In this document: piece after piece, positions 53,420 through 62,365 of the stretch | Layout: every line of letters begins with the position of its first letter | Position numbering within the stretch: position 1 is the first letter of the stretch | Source of the DNA: Sphingomonas sp. QA11 | GTDB taxonomy: Bacteria > Pseudomonadota > Alphaproteobacteria > Sphingomonadales > Sphingomonadaceae | Assembly: GCF_028473665.1 (NCBI RefSeq) | Contig: NZ_CP098774.1 | Coordinates: 5,017,501 to 5,081,500, forward strand | DNA: 64,000 nt | Reading direction: 5' to 3' | Notes under the pieces: model-generated | Database searches by the model: none | The model's input: the letters and a program-made list of their open reading frames with translations, nothing else | What the model was told of the DNA's origin: nothing | Translations under genes and position numbers: made by a program

Positions 53420-53769
53420 CGGAATTCCTGCGTCACGACGATCTTGCCGATGATCGCCGCGTTGAAGGCGGGCAGGTCCTCGGCGGGGATCCAATATTCC
53501 AGATGCGCGCGACCGCCAGCTTCCTGAACGGCATGGCCGTCGAGATAGTCCTTCCGCACCTCGAAGCGGGTGACGTAGCCCGAGCCGCTCGCTTTCACGT
53601 TCCAGTCGCGTGCGATCTTCACGGCATAATCCTCGGTCAGCACCGGATAGAAGATCGGCTGCTCGGGCAGGCGCGGCGGAAAGGCCCGGAAGCCCGCCTG
53701 CTCGATCAGCGCAAGTTCCGTCGGCCCGACAGGGCGCCAAAGAGTGATGGTCTCGATCTCGGCTGTCAT
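53416..53769 (-). CDS. conserved protein of unknown function (often labelled ADP-ribosylation/crystallin J1)
   Basis: A 117-residue protein: ITLWRPVGPTELALIEQAGFRAFPPRLPEQPIFYPVLTEDYAVKIARDWN, then GYVTRFEVRKDYL and HLEYWIPAEDLPAFNAAIIGKIVV. The pattern is common in Proteobacteria and databases give it the label ADP-ribosylation/crystallin J1, though the function is not established. The ATG at 53769 is the start. Its stop overlaps the proposed CTG start of hrpB, so the two would be coupled. Confidence 0.82.
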   Translation of the reverse strand: MTAEIETITLWRPVGPTELALIEQAGFRAFPPRLPEQPIFYPVLTEDYAVKIARDWNVKASGSGYVTRFEVRKDYLDGHAVQEAGGRAHLEYWIPAEDLPAFNAAIIGKIVVTQEFR

Positions 53770-53884
53770 TTGGCGATTCTAGGCGGATCCATAAGGTAAT
53801 GGCCACAAGGCGAGGGTGTTCGCCCATGTCCTAGCATATCCCGGGCAAGCGATGGTACGCCTGCGCCAGCTAACGGAGAATCGC

Positions 53885-54853
53885 GTGGCCGGACATACTC
53901 ATCATCACGGCCATTCGCATGGTCATGGGCATTCCCACGGTCACGGCCATTCCCATGCGCCGGCGTCAGGGCATGACCGCGCCTTCGCGATCGGGATCGC
54001 GCTCAACCTGGGTTTTGTCGCCGCCGAGGCGGGGTTCGGCTTCATCGCGCATTCGGTCGCGCTGCTGGCGGATGCCGGGCACAATCTGTCCGACGTGCTT
54101 GGGCTGGCGGTGGCCTGGGGCGCCGTCGCGCTTGGCCGGCGTGCGGCGTCGAAGCGCTTCACTTATGGCCTGAAGGGGACGACAATCCTCGCGGCGCTCA
54201 CCAATGCGCTGCTGCTGCTCGTCGCGCTCGGCGCGATCGTGCTGGCGGCGGCGCAGCGCATGGCCGTGCCGGCGCCGGTGGAGGGCGAAACCGTCTCGAT
54301 CGTCGCCGCGATCGGCATCGTCGTGAACGTCGCCACCGCCCTGCTGTTCCTGCGCGGGCGGGACAAGGACATCAACATCCGCGGCGCCTTTCTCCACATG
54401 GTCGCCGACGCGGCGGTCTCGGCGGGCGTGGTGGTCGCCGGGCTCGCGATCCTGTGGACTGGCGAATATTGGATCGACCCGATCGTCAGCATCGCCATCG
54501 CCGCACTGATCTTCTGGCAGACCTGGGGCCTGCTGCGCGAATCGGTCGAGATGTCGCTCGGCGCGGTGCCGCGCCAGATCGATTACGACAAGGTGCGCAT
54601 GGCGCTGCGCACATTGCCCGGCGTCGCGCGTGTCCACCATGTCCATATCTGGCCGATGAGCACGACCGAGACGGTGCTGACCGCGCATCTGGTGATGCCC
54701 GAGGGGCATCCCGGCGACGATTTCCTGGGCGAAGCGCAGACGATGCTGAAACAGCGTTTCGATATCGGCCATGCCACGCTTCAGGTGGAGATCATCGGCA
54801 GCGAAGGCGATCAGCTACCCTGCGCCCCGGCGTTGGAAACGCACCAGCACTAG
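53885..54853 (+). CDS. cation diffusion facilitator with His-rich N-terminus (ZitB/CzcD type)
   Basis: A 322-residue inner-membrane zinc-type exporter. The first 25 residues are a His/Gly repeat (GHTHHHGHSHGHGHSHGHGHSH) that should bind metal. TM2 has HSVALLADAGHNLSDVLGLAVAWGA with the HxxxD site, and TM5 has AFLHMVADAAVSAGVVVAGLAI, also HxxxD. This is the CzcD/ZitB pattern, different from the FieF copy at 297-1241. A GTG at 53885 with GGAG seven bases upstream starts MAGHTHHH; an ATG 33 bases upstream is possible. No metal regulator is adjacent. Confidence 0.92.
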   Translation: MAGHTHHHGHSHGHGHSHGHGHSHAPASGHDRAFAIGIALNLGFVAAEAGFGFIAHSVALLADAGHNLSDVLGLAVAWGAVALGRRAASKRFTYGLKGTTILAALTNALLLLVALGAIVLAAAQRMAVPAPVEGETVSIVAAIGIVVNVATALLFLRGRDKDINIRGAFLHMVADAAVSAGVVVAGLAILWTGEYWIDPIVSIAIAALIFWQTWGLLRESVEMSLGAVPRQIDYDKVRMALRTLPGVARVHHVHIWPMSTTETVLTAHLVMPEGHPGDDFLGEAQTMLKQRFDIGHATLQVEIIGSEGDQLPCAPALETHQH

Positions 54854-54893
54854 GGCGAATCGACATCAGACCAGTCCGTCGGCGGCGCAATAT

Positions 54894-55047
54894 GGTTCGC
54901 GCTCAGGCGCTGAGGGCGCTGAGAAGGTCCGGCCAGCGGCTCGGGCGGGTTGCAACGACGAACATTTTCACAAGCAGGCGGCTTACCGGCGCAGGATGAT
55001 CAAGTCCGGCAATGAACTCCGCGTTCTCTGCGCCCTCTACGCGAACC
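54894..55047. repeat. 154-bp element with terminal inverted repeats, copy B
   Basis: Relative of 24649-24802 in the opposite orientation and of the same length. It begins GGTTCGCGCTCAGGCGCTGA and ends TCTCTGCGCCCTCTACGCGA ACC. Long stretches agree with the other copy, such as GGCCAGCGGCTC and GGCGGCTTACCGGCG. The gap 54854-55325 has no gene and is otherwise filled by this and the next element. Confidence 0.8.
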
Positions 55048-55170
55048 CGCCTCTGCAACGGTGCCAACGAGGTGAACGTCGATCCGACCTGGCTGGTGAT
55101 CCACCTCCCCGGTTCGCCCGGCGGGAGCGGGAGGCACCCAGGCGGGCCGCTCGCGGGTAGGTTCGAAGAA

Positions 55171-55270
55171 ATGCACGCGAAGGCGCGAAGGCGCAAAGAT
55201 GTCTTGTCCGACGCTGATCGTGTGACAGTAATCTCTGGGAACTAAGCTTCGCGTCTTCGCGTGAATTCAT
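55171..55270. repeat. about 100-bp inverted-repeat element
   Basis: The left end ATGCACGCGAAGGCGCGAAG and the right end, reversed, ATGAATTCACGCGAAGACGC form an imperfect inverted repeat around 55 bases of unrelated sequence. The GCGAAG-rich ends differ from those of the 154-bp element but are of the same style. It lies just before the 3' end of the polyprenyl synthase gene. Confidence 0.72.
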
Positions 55271-55325
55271 GTGCGGCTGTCACGGCGCCGGGGATTTCGA
55301 GGACGGGCACACCCGTCCGCCGATT

Positions 55326-56339
55326 TCAGTAAGCCCGCGCCACCGCGAACTCGACCGCCTCGACCATCGAGTCCTTGGCCTGGCTCGGCGCGAAGCCGCC
55401 GATCGCGTCGATCGCGCGCTGGCCGTAATGCCGCGCCCGGGCCAGCGTGTCGTCCACCGCCCGGGTCGAACGGATCAGCGAGATGGCGTGGGCGAAATCC
55501 TCGTCGCTTGAGCGATGGCCCTCGATCGCGGCTTTCCAGAAGACCCGGTCTTCAGCGCTGCCGCGCGCATGCGCGAGGATGACGGGGAGCGTCGCCTTGC
55601 CCTCGCGGAAATCGTCGCCCGCGTCCTTGCCCATCGTGCCCGCGTCCGAGACATAGTCGATCGCGTCGTCGACCAGCTGGAAGGCGATGCCGAGATTGCG
55701 GCCATAGGCGTCGAGCGCCATTTCCTCGGCCTCGGGGCGTTCGGCGACGACGGCGGCGATGCGGCAGGCGGCGGCGAACAGCGCGGCCGTCTTCGCGCCG
55801 ATGATGTCGAGATAGCGTTCCTCGCCGATATCGATCCGGCGCGCGGCGGTAAGCTGGTTGACCTCGCCCTCGGCGATGATCGCGCTGGCGCCCGACAGGA
55901 TCTTGAGCACCTTCAGGCTGCCGTCCTCGACCATCAGCTCGAACGAGCGGCTGAACAGGAAATCGCCGACCAGCACGCTCGCCGGGTTGCCCCAGATGAG
56001 GTTGGCGGTGCGCTTGCCCCGGCGCAGGTCCGACCCGTCGACAACATCGTCATGGAGCAGGGTGGCGGTATGGATGAACTCGACCGCGGCGGCCAGCCGA
56101 TGGTGCCGCGCGCCGGTATAACCGAGCAGCCGCGCGCTCGCGAGCGTCAGCATCGGGCGCATCCGCTTGCCGCCACCGGCGATGAGATGGCCGGCGAGTT
56201 CCGGGATCAGCGGGATATCGGACTGCATCCGCGACAGGATCACCGCGTTGACGAGATTGAGGTCCCCGGCGACCAGTTGCACCATTGGTTCGAGCGACGG
56301 CTGGCGCTGGGTGTCGAGGCGATGGATCGTTGCGCTCAT
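55326..56339 (-). CDS. ispB: long-chain polyprenyl diphosphate synthase
   Basis: A 337-residue trans-prenyltransferase that builds the ubiquinone side chain from isopentenyl diphosphate. It has GGGKRMRPMLTLASARLLG, the first Asp-rich motif LLHDDVVDGSDLRRGKRTAN, VGDFLFSRSF and the second motif FQLVDDAIDYVSD with GKDAGDDFREGKATLP. Chain length (octa- or decaprenyl) cannot be read from sequence, but sphingomonads usually make Q-10. The ATG at 56339 is the standard MSATIHRL start. It is divergent from chorismate mutase. Confidence 0.93.
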   Translation of the reverse strand: MSATIHRLDTQRQPSLEPMVQLVAGDLNLVNAVILSRMQSDIPLIPELAGHLIAGGGKRMRPMLTLASARLLGYTGARHHRLAAAVEFIHTATLLHDDVVDGSDLRRGKRTANLIWGNPASVLVGDFLFSRSFELMVEDGSLKVLKILSGASAIIAEGEVNQLTAARRIDIGEERYLDIIGAKTAALFAAACRIAAVVAERPEAEEMALDAYGRNLGIAFQLVDDAIDYVSDAGTMGKDAGDDFREGKATLPVILAHARGSAEDRVFWKAAIEGHRSSDEDFAHAISLIRSTRAVDDTLARARHYGQRAIDAIGGFAPSQAKDSMVEAVEFAVARAY

Positions 56340-56466
56340 GTCCCGTGCGATGTGGCCGCACGCTTCGCTAAAGGCAAGCCTTAGCGCGCCTGAAACGCTG
56401 CCTTTCGGGGTTGCGCGTGGCGCGCCGCATCCGCAAAAGGCGCAGCGAACTGGTGGGGACGGCAAG

Positions 56467-56751
56467 GTGACCGACGAAACGCTCAGCGGCTATCGCCAGA
56501 GCATCGACAATATCGACGCGGCGCTCGTTTTCCTGCTGGCCGAGCGCTTCAAGGTGACCCAGGCGGTCGGCCGCTACAAGGCGACGGCCGGGCTGCCCCC
56601 GGCCGATCCCGGCCGCGAGGATGCGCAGATCGTGCGGCTGCGCGGGCTGGCCAAACAGGCCGATCTCGATCCGGATTTTTCCGAGAAATTCCTGCGCTTC
56701 ATCATCGACGAGGTGATCCGCCACCATGAGCGAGTCCGCGACGGGGAATAG
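56467..56751 (+). CDS. chorismate mutase (AroQ type)
   Basis: A 94-residue all-helical chorismate mutase that makes prephenate from chorismate: LSGYRQSIDNIDAALVFLLAERFKVTQAVGRYKATAGLPPADPGREDAQIVRLRGLA, then FSEKFLRFIIDEVIRHHERVR. The Arg in YRQSIDNID and the Arg/Lys in VGRYK are the usual substrate ligands. It is the monofunctional partner of the pheA product at 21531. The start is GTG at 56467, in agreement with the MTDETL beginning of relatives. Confidence 0.93.
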   Translation: MTDETLSGYRQSIDNIDAALVFLLAERFKVTQAVGRYKATAGLPPADPGREDAQIVRLRGLAKQADLDPDFSEKFLRFIIDEVIRHHERVRDGE

Positions 56752-57021
56752 CGGACGGTTTCCGGCACGCGGTTTTCGCGACTGATCCGGCGTCGGGGCG
56801 CAATGGCCAGCGGTCGGTGAGACCGTTATCGTCCGGGCAGGCGAGGACTCCAATGCTCGATCGCAGCATCGCCACCTTGTCCGATCGCCAGGCCGGGAAG
56901 ATCGCGGCGGGATCGCCGGCCGAATATTGAACCGAATCGGCATCGTCCTTTCTCGACGGATTCGCCCAGGACGCGCACAATCGAACCGATAGCGGGGTGC
57001 AGTTCAAAAAGGGGTGGAATC

Positions 57022-59082
57022 ATGACAGGTTTCCGGACGATCGGGCGCGTTCGCGCCTGTCTATTCGCCACGATCAGCCTCACGGCCTTCGTCGCCGCAC
57101 CGCTCGCGGCGCAGACGGCGGAGCGCGCGCTGGGCAATCCGCGCGTGCTGGCGCCCGAGACGCCGGGCCTGCCCGCCGCGGAGAAGCTGGTGATGGCGGC
57201 GGTGCCGACGCCCGGCGCGGCGCCGCACGAAAGCATCCTCGATCTCGACGTGGTCTATACCGACGGCCAGATCTTCAATCCGGCGACCGGGGTCTATGAC
57301 AAGGTCAATCTGCGCAGCTACAACGGCACCGATGTCGATCCGACCACGCCCTATGTGTCGCCGACGATCGAGGTTAAGCCGGGCGACACGATACGGGTCA
57401 ATCTCAACAACAAGCTGCCGGGCGATCCGAGCTGCGCGCCGATGACCGGCCATGCGGCGATGGATCACAACCCGGACAAGCCGCATTGCTTCAACGGCAC
57501 CAATCTCCACACCCATGGCCTGTGGGTGAATCCGTCGGGCAATGGCGACAATGTGCTGCTGTCGATCAACCCCGGCGTCAGCTTCCAGTATGAATATAAC
57601 ATCCCGGGCGATCATCCGTCAGGCACCTTCTGGTACCATACCCATCGCCACGGTTCGACCGCGCTCCAGGTATCGAGCGGCATGGCCGGCGCGCTGATCG
57701 TGCGCGGCAACCGCCTGCCGAGCACGGCGGCGCATGGCGACATCGATACGCTGGTGAAGGACATGACGGAGCGCGTGCTGGTGATGCAGCAGATCCAATA
57801 TGCCTGCCGCGAGCCCGGCAAGGACGGCAAGCCTGGACCGATCAAGGTCAACAAGGACGGCACTTACCGGTGCGATCCCGGCGATGTCGGCAAGATCGAC
57901 GATTACGACCTGTTCGCGCCGGGCCAATGGGGCAAGTCGGGTCGCTACACCACGCTGAACGGCGTGGTCCTGCCGACCTTCCACACGAAGCAGGGCGATG
58001 TCGAGCGCTGGCGGATGATCCATGCCGGGGTGCGCGACACGATCAGCATGACGCTGGTGAAGATGAAACCCAACGCCCGGATCGGCGCGAAGCTGACCGA
58101 GGCGGCCGAAGAGAAATTCATCAGGCAGAGCTGCACCGGCGAGGCGATCCCCTACAACCTGATCGCGGCGGACGGGCTCACCATGGGCGCGGCGCAGGCG
58201 ACCAGGGTCGCGACCTTCCAGCCAGGCTATCGCTTCGACGCGCTCGTCGTTTTCCCCGAGGCAGGCCGCTATTGCCTGATCGACACGTCCTCGCCGGGGG
58301 CAGGATCAGTCAATGGCGATACGCCCGGCCCGCGGCTGATGGGAACGGTGACGGTCGACCCCGGCACGTCGGTGCCCGATATCACGACCTATCTGACCAA
58401 CGCGCTGGTCGCGCGCGCGGACCAGGCGATGCCGCCCGTGGTGAAGCCGGCGATCATCGCCGATCTCAAGAACGGGCTGAAATTCACCCAGTTCACGCCG
58501 CATCCCGATATCGCGCCGAGCGAGGTGACGGGCACGCAGGAACTGACCTTCTTCATCGACACCACCACCGACGACACCAAGTTCGAGGTCGGCAACACGC
58601 TGAAGACCGCCGATACGCGGCCATATGATCCGAACCGGATCGATCGCCAGCTCATCCTGGGCGGGGTCGACGAATGGACCATGCAGTCGCACTATGTCGG
58701 CCATCCGTTCCACATCCACGTCAATCCGTTCCAGATCGTCTCGATCACCGATCCGAGCGGCAAGGATGTCAGCGCGCCGGGGGCGATCGACAATGCGGAT
58801 GGCACGGTCGACCCGCAATATGCCGGGCTGAAGGGCGTGTGGAAGGACACGCTGTGGATCAAGAGCCTCGCGCCGAAGGTGCCGGGCGCCTATTACACGG
58901 TGAAGGTGCGGACCCGATACCAGCGCTATATCGGCGAGTTCGTGCTCCACTGCCACATCCTCGACCATGAGGATAACGGCATGATGCAGAATGTCGCGGT
59001 GGTGCTGGCGCAGGGCGACACCAGCCTAAGGGCGGCCGAGGGTGCCAAGCCGATGGCCATGGACGACATGAAGCATCCCTGA
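57022..59082 (+). CDS. multicopper oxidase
   Basis: A 686-residue exported cupredoxin-domain oxidase. The signal peptide ends near SLTAFVAAPLAAQ. All four copper-ligand motifs are present: TNLHTHGLW, FWYHTHRHGS, GHPFHIHVNPF and VLHCHILDHEDNGMM. This gives the trinuclear cluster and a type 1 site with a Met axial ligand. The protein is longer than CueO or CotA owing to insertions between domains (for example AREPGKDGKPG-like Lys/Gly-rich loops). The substrate is unknown: copper(I), metals and phenols are all possible. No copper regulator or chaperone lies nearby. Confidence 0.93.
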   Translation: MTGFRTIGRVRACLFATISLTAFVAAPLAAQTAERALGNPRVLAPETPGLPAAEKLVMAAVPTPGAAPHESILDLDVVYTDGQIFNPATGVYDKVNLRSYNGTDVDPTTPYVSPTIEVKPGDTIRVNLNNKLPGDPSCAPMTGHAAMDHNPDKPHCFNGTNLHTHGLWVNPSGNGDNVLLSINPGVSFQYEYNIPGDHPSGTFWYHTHRHGSTALQVSSGMAGALIVRGNRLPSTAAHGDIDTLVKDMTERVLVMQQIQYACREPGKDGKPGPIKVNKDGTYRCDPGDVGKIDDYDLFAPGQWGKSGRYTTLNGVVLPTFHTKQGDVERWRMIHAGVRDTISMTLVKMKPNARIGAKLTEAAEEKFIRQSCTGEAIPYNLIAADGLTMGAAQATRVATFQPGYRFDALVVFPEAGRYCLIDTSSPGAGSVNGDTPGPRLMGTVTVDPGTSVPDITTYLTNALVARADQAMPPVVKPAIIADLKNGLKFTQFTPHPDIAPSEVTGTQELTFFIDTTTDDTKFEVGNTLKTADTRPYDPNRIDRQLILGGVDEWTMQSHYVGHPFHIHVNPFQIVSITDPSGKDVSAPGAIDNADGTVDPQYAGLKGVWKDTLWIKSLAPKVPGAYYTVKVRTRYQRYIGEFVLHCHILDHEDNGMMQNVAVVLAQGDTSLRAAEGAKPMAMDDMKHP

Positions 59083-59229
59083 GCTTCGGGCCGTCATGCC
59101 GGGCTTGTTCCGGCATCCGCCCCGTGGCTGGGCGCGGGTGACAAAAGTCCGGCTGGATTCGGCATATTTGTCGGGGTTCCACGAAGGGAAACCGTCGGAA
59201 TCCGCATGCTTCCTGTTGGAGACTTTTGT

Positions 59230-59289
59230 CATGCCTGTCCGGGGGTGTTTTCCGGCAGGCATGATATAAAGACATAAAGAATTCTTTAT
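59230..59289. promoter_or_regulatory. hairpin and AT-rich palindrome upstream of the metE leader
   Basis: CATGCCTG (59230-59237) pairs with CAGGCATG (59256-59263) around a CCGG-rich loop. It is followed by ATAAAGAATTCTTTAT, a perfect 16-base palindrome at 59274-59289. This is the most AT-rich stretch in the gap before the riboswitch, so it may carry the metE promoter and an operator. A binding protein is not identified. Confidence 0.5.
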
Positions 59290-59327
59290 ATGAGTCTTGA
59301 CGAAACACGTGTGATGGCTATCCTTGG

Positions 59328-59525
59328 TCATGTCGAGGTTCTTCGTCCGGGATTCTCCGGTCGGAGCTAAGACGGGAAGCCGGTGTGATTCCGGCGCTGC
59401 CCCCGCAACTGTGAGCGGTGAGCGGCGATCCATTTCGTGTCACTGGTCCAGGCAAGGGACCGGGAAGGCGGGATCGTCGCATCGACCCGCGAGCCAGGAG
59501 ACCTGCCTCGTCAGATAACGTCCTC
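59328..59525 (+). promoter_or_regulatory. cobalamin riboswitch
   Basis: The core AAGCCGGTGTGATTCCGGCG CTGCCCCCGCAACTGTGAGC is the conserved J6/3-L6 region, and AGCCAGGAGACCTGCC at about 59492-59506 is the 3' B12-box segment. It precedes metE, the cobalamin-independent methionine synthase; in such cases B12 binding turns the gene off so that MetH is used. The region 59528-59613 between aptamer and metE is GC-rich with several possible stems. The ends are approximate. Confidence 0.94.
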
Positions 59526-59613
59526 CGGCGGGGTGCCCGGTCAGGCCGCGTGCAACACCGCGCCCGGGCTTGCCAGAGGGGCGTCGGCCCGTTGCCGTGC
59601 GTCCGGCCATCAC

Positions 59614-59633
59614 CTTGCCCAACGCAAGGCAAG
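59614..59633 (+). promoter_or_regulatory. hairpin over the metE ribosome binding site
   Basis: CTTGCC (59614-59619) pairs perfectly with GGCAAG (59628-59633), leaving an 8-base loop; the right arm contains the AAGG Shine-Dalgarno core, four to seven bases before the ATG at 59637. This is the expected place for a translational off-switch driven by the riboswitch. Confidence 0.7.
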
Positions 59634-59636
59634 ACG

Positions 59637-61964
59637 ATGACCATTTCCGTGGCTACCCTCGGTTTCCCCCGCATCGGCCCGCGCCGCGAGCTGAAGTTCG
59701 CCCTTGAAAGCTTCTGGTCCGGCAAGTCGGACGCCGATGCGCTGTCGCTCGCGGCTCAGGGCCTGCGCGCCGCCGCCTGGGCGCGGCAAAAGGCGCTTGG
59801 CGCCGATATCATCCCAAGCGGCGACTTCTCGCTCTACGATCATGTGCTGGACACTTCGGCGATGCTCGGCGCGGTGCCGGCGCGCTATGGCTGGGACGGC
59901 GGCAAGGTCCGCCTCGACACTTATTTCGCGATGGCGCGCGGCGCTCAGGGGGGCCGCGGCGCTCAGGACGCGAAGGGCCATGAGGGCTGCGCGCACGGGT
60001 TGGACAGCACCGCGCAGGAAATGACCAAATGGTTCGACACCAACTATCATTACATGGTGCCTGAACTGGTCGCGGGGCAGGAATTCGCCCTGTCGTCGGG
60101 CAAGGCGGTCGATGAATTCCTCGAGGCGAAGGCGCTCGGCTATCACACGCGGCCGGTGCTGCTCGGCCCGGTGACCTGGCTGACGCTGGCCAAGGGCAAG
60201 GATGTCGCTCCGCTGTCGCTGCTCGATTCGGTTCTGCCGGTTTACGAGGAAGTGCTGGCACAACTCGCCCGGGCGGGCGCCGACTGGGTGCAGATCGACG
60301 AGCCCTGCCTGGTGCTCGATCTCGACGACGACCAGCGCGAGGCGCTGAAGCTGGCGTACCGGCGGCTGTCGGTGAATGGGCCGAAGGTGATGCTGGCGAC
60401 CTATTTCGGCGCGCTCGGCGACAATGTCGAACTGGCGACCGACCTGCCGGTGCATGGCCTGCACATCGACCTGGTCCGTGCGCCGGAGCAGCTTGACGCG
60501 GTGTGGCGGCGCGCCCGGCCTGACCTGCTGCTATCGCTCGGCGTGATCGATGGCCGCAATGTCTGGCGGGCCGATCTCGATGCGCTGATCGATCGCATCG
60601 CGCCGGTCGCGGCGGAACGCGACCTGGTCCTCGCGCCGTCCTGCTCGCTGCTGCATGTTCCGGTCGATCTCGCGATCGAGGCGGCGCTCGATCCGGAGGT
60701 CGGGCAATGGCTTGCCTTCGCGGTGCAGAAGATCGGCGAACTGGCGGTGCTGGCCCAGGCGCTGGATCAGGGCGCCGGCTCGGTCGCCGAACCGCTGGCG
60801 GCGGCGCGCGCGGCGGTGGCAGCGCGCAGGACCTCGCCGCTGATCCACAATCCCGCTGTCGCGGCGCGGCTGGCGGCGGTCGATGCCGGCATGACTCACC
60901 GTGCCTCGCCCTTCGCCGATCGCCGCGCGGCGCAACAGGCGCGGCTCGGCCTGCCGAGCTTTCCGACCACGACGATCGGCTCCTTCCCGCAGACGCCCGA
61001 GGTACGCAAGGCGCGCGCGGCCCACATCAAGGGCGAGATCGACGACCTGGCCTATGAACAGTTCCTGCGCGTCGAGACCGCCGCGACGGTTGAGTGGCAG
61101 GAGAAGATCGGCCTCGACGTGCTGGTTCATGGCGAGTTCGAGCGCAACGACATGGTGCAATATTTCGGCGAGCAGCTCTCCGGTTTCGCCTTCACCCGCA
61201 GCGCCTGGGTGCAGAGCTATGGCTCGCGCTGCGTTCGGCCGCCGATCCTCTATGGCGATGTCGCACGGCCGAAACCGATGACGGTGGATTGGTGGCGCTA
61301 TGCCCAGTCGCTGACGGGCAGGCCGATGAAGGGCATGCTGACCGGCCCGGTCACGATCCTGAACTGGTCGTTCGTGCGCGACGACCAACCCCGGAGCGCG
61401 AGCTGCCGCGAGATCGCGCTGGCGATCCGCGACGAGGTGATCGACCTCGAGGCGGCCGGTGCCGCGGTGATCCAGATCGACGAGGCGGCTCTTCGCGAGG
61501 GCCTGCCGCTGCGCCGCGCCGACTGGCAGGCCTATCTCGACTGGGCGGTCGACTGCTTCAGGCTCACGTCATCGGGCGTGCGCGACGACACCCAGATCCA
61601 CACCCATATGTGCTATTCGGAATTCAACGACATCCTGCCCTCGATCGGCGCGATGGACGCCGACGTCATCTCGATCGAGACCGCCCGGTCGCAGATGGAA
61701 TTGCTCGATGCCTTTGCCGATTATGCCTATCCCAACGAGATCGGGCCGGGCGTGTACGACATCCATGCGCCGCGCATTCCGGCGGAGGCGGAGATGACCG
61801 AGCTGTTGACGCTCGCGGGCAAGCGCCTGCCGGCGGAACAGCTCTGGGTGAACCCCGATTGCGGGCTTAAGACGCGCAAATGGGAAGAGGTGCGGCCGGC
61901 GCTGATCGCGATGGTCGCCGCGGCGCAGCGCATGCGCGTGCGGGGCGCCTATGACGCAGCCTGA
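59637..61964 (+). CDS. metE: cobalamin-independent methionine synthase
   Basis: A 775-residue enzyme that transfers a methyl group from 5-methyltetrahydrofolate triglutamate to homocysteine. The N-terminus MTISVATLGFPRIGPRRELKFALESFW and the C-terminal core with PTTTIGSFPQTPEVRKAR, LDVLVHGEFERNDMVQYFGEQLSGF, HTHMCYSEFND and LWVNPDCGLKTRKWEEV hold the zinc ligands His, Cys and Cys. NEIGPGVYDIHAPRIP is also typical. An extra low-complexity GAQGGRGAQDAKGHEG-type segment near residues 101-115 is a local insertion. It is controlled by the upstream B12 riboswitch. It overlaps the next gene by 14 bases. Confidence 0.97.
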   Translation: MTISVATLGFPRIGPRRELKFALESFWSGKSDADALSLAAQGLRAAAWARQKALGADIIPSGDFSLYDHVLDTSAMLGAVPARYGWDGGKVRLDTYFAMARGAQGGRGAQDAKGHEGCAHGLDSTAQEMTKWFDTNYHYMVPELVAGQEFALSSGKAVDEFLEAKALGYHTRPVLLGPVTWLTLAKGKDVAPLSLLDSVLPVYEEVLAQLARAGADWVQIDEPCLVLDLDDDQREALKLAYRRLSVNGPKVMLATYFGALGDNVELATDLPVHGLHIDLVRAPEQLDAVWRRARPDLLLSLGVIDGRNVWRADLDALIDRIAPVAAERDLVLAPSCSLLHVPVDLAIEAALDPEVGQWLAFAVQKIGELAVLAQALDQGAGSVAEPLAAARAAVAARRTSPLIHNPAVAARLAAVDAGMTHRASPFADRRAAQQARLGLPSFPTTTIGSFPQTPEVRKARAAHIKGEIDDLAYEQFLRVETAATVEWQEKIGLDVLVHGEFERNDMVQYFGEQLSGFAFTRSAWVQSYGSRCVRPPILYGDVARPKPMTVDWWRYAQSLTGRPMKGMLTGPVTILNWSFVRDDQPRSASCREIALAIRDEVIDLEAAGAAVIQIDEAALREGLPLRRADWQAYLDWAVDCFRLTSSGVRDDTQIHTHMCYSEFNDILPSIGAMDADVISIETARSQMELLDAFADYAYPNEIGPGVYDIHAPRIPAEAEMTELLTLAGKRLPAEQLWVNPDCGLKTRKWEEVRPALIAMVAAAQRMRVRGAYDAA

Positions 61965-62349
61965 GGCGATGCCTGACGAGCAGCCCGCCGTCCGTGTGAC
62001 GGCGGTGCCGGCCGACGCCAATGTCTATGGCGATATCTTCGGCGGCTGGCTGATGAGCCAGATGGACCTCGCCGCCTCCTCGGTCGCCTCGCGTCACGCG
62101 GGCGGCCGGGCGGTGACGATCGCGGTGGAGGGCATGGCCTTCCACCGCCCGGTCTTTGTCGGCGACGAGGTGTCGGTGTTCGCCCGGCTGATCAAGGTCG
62201 GGCGCACCTCGATGCGGGTCAAGGTCGAGGCCTGGGCACGCGACCGGCATTCGGAGGAAGCGAACAAGGTGACCGAGGCTGAGTTCGCGTTCGTCGCGGT
62301 CGGGCAGGACCGGCGGCCGAGGCCGGTGCGGGGGTTGGAGTCGGTCTGA
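61951..62349 (+). CDS. acyl-CoA thioesterase, YciA-like hotdog
   Basis: A 132-residue hotdog-fold thioesterase: VTAVPADANVYGDIFGGWLMSQMDLAASSVASRHAGGRAVTIAVEGMAFHRPVFVGDEVSVFARLIKVGRTSMRVKVEAWAR. The NVYGDIFGGWLMSQMD stretch is the YciA/Acot helix with the catalytic Asp. It would hydrolyse short- to medium-chain acyl-CoAs. It begins inside the last codons of metE, so it is probably expressed from the same message, although no metabolic link is evident. Confidence 0.92.
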   Translation: MTQPEAMPDEQPAVRVTAVPADANVYGDIFGGWLMSQMDLAASSVASRHAGGRAVTIAVEGMAFHRPVFVGDEVSVFARLIKVGRTSMRVKVEAWARDRHSEEANKVTEAEFAFVAVGQDRRPRPVRGLESV

Positions 62350-62365
62350 TCTTCTCTTCCCCGGC

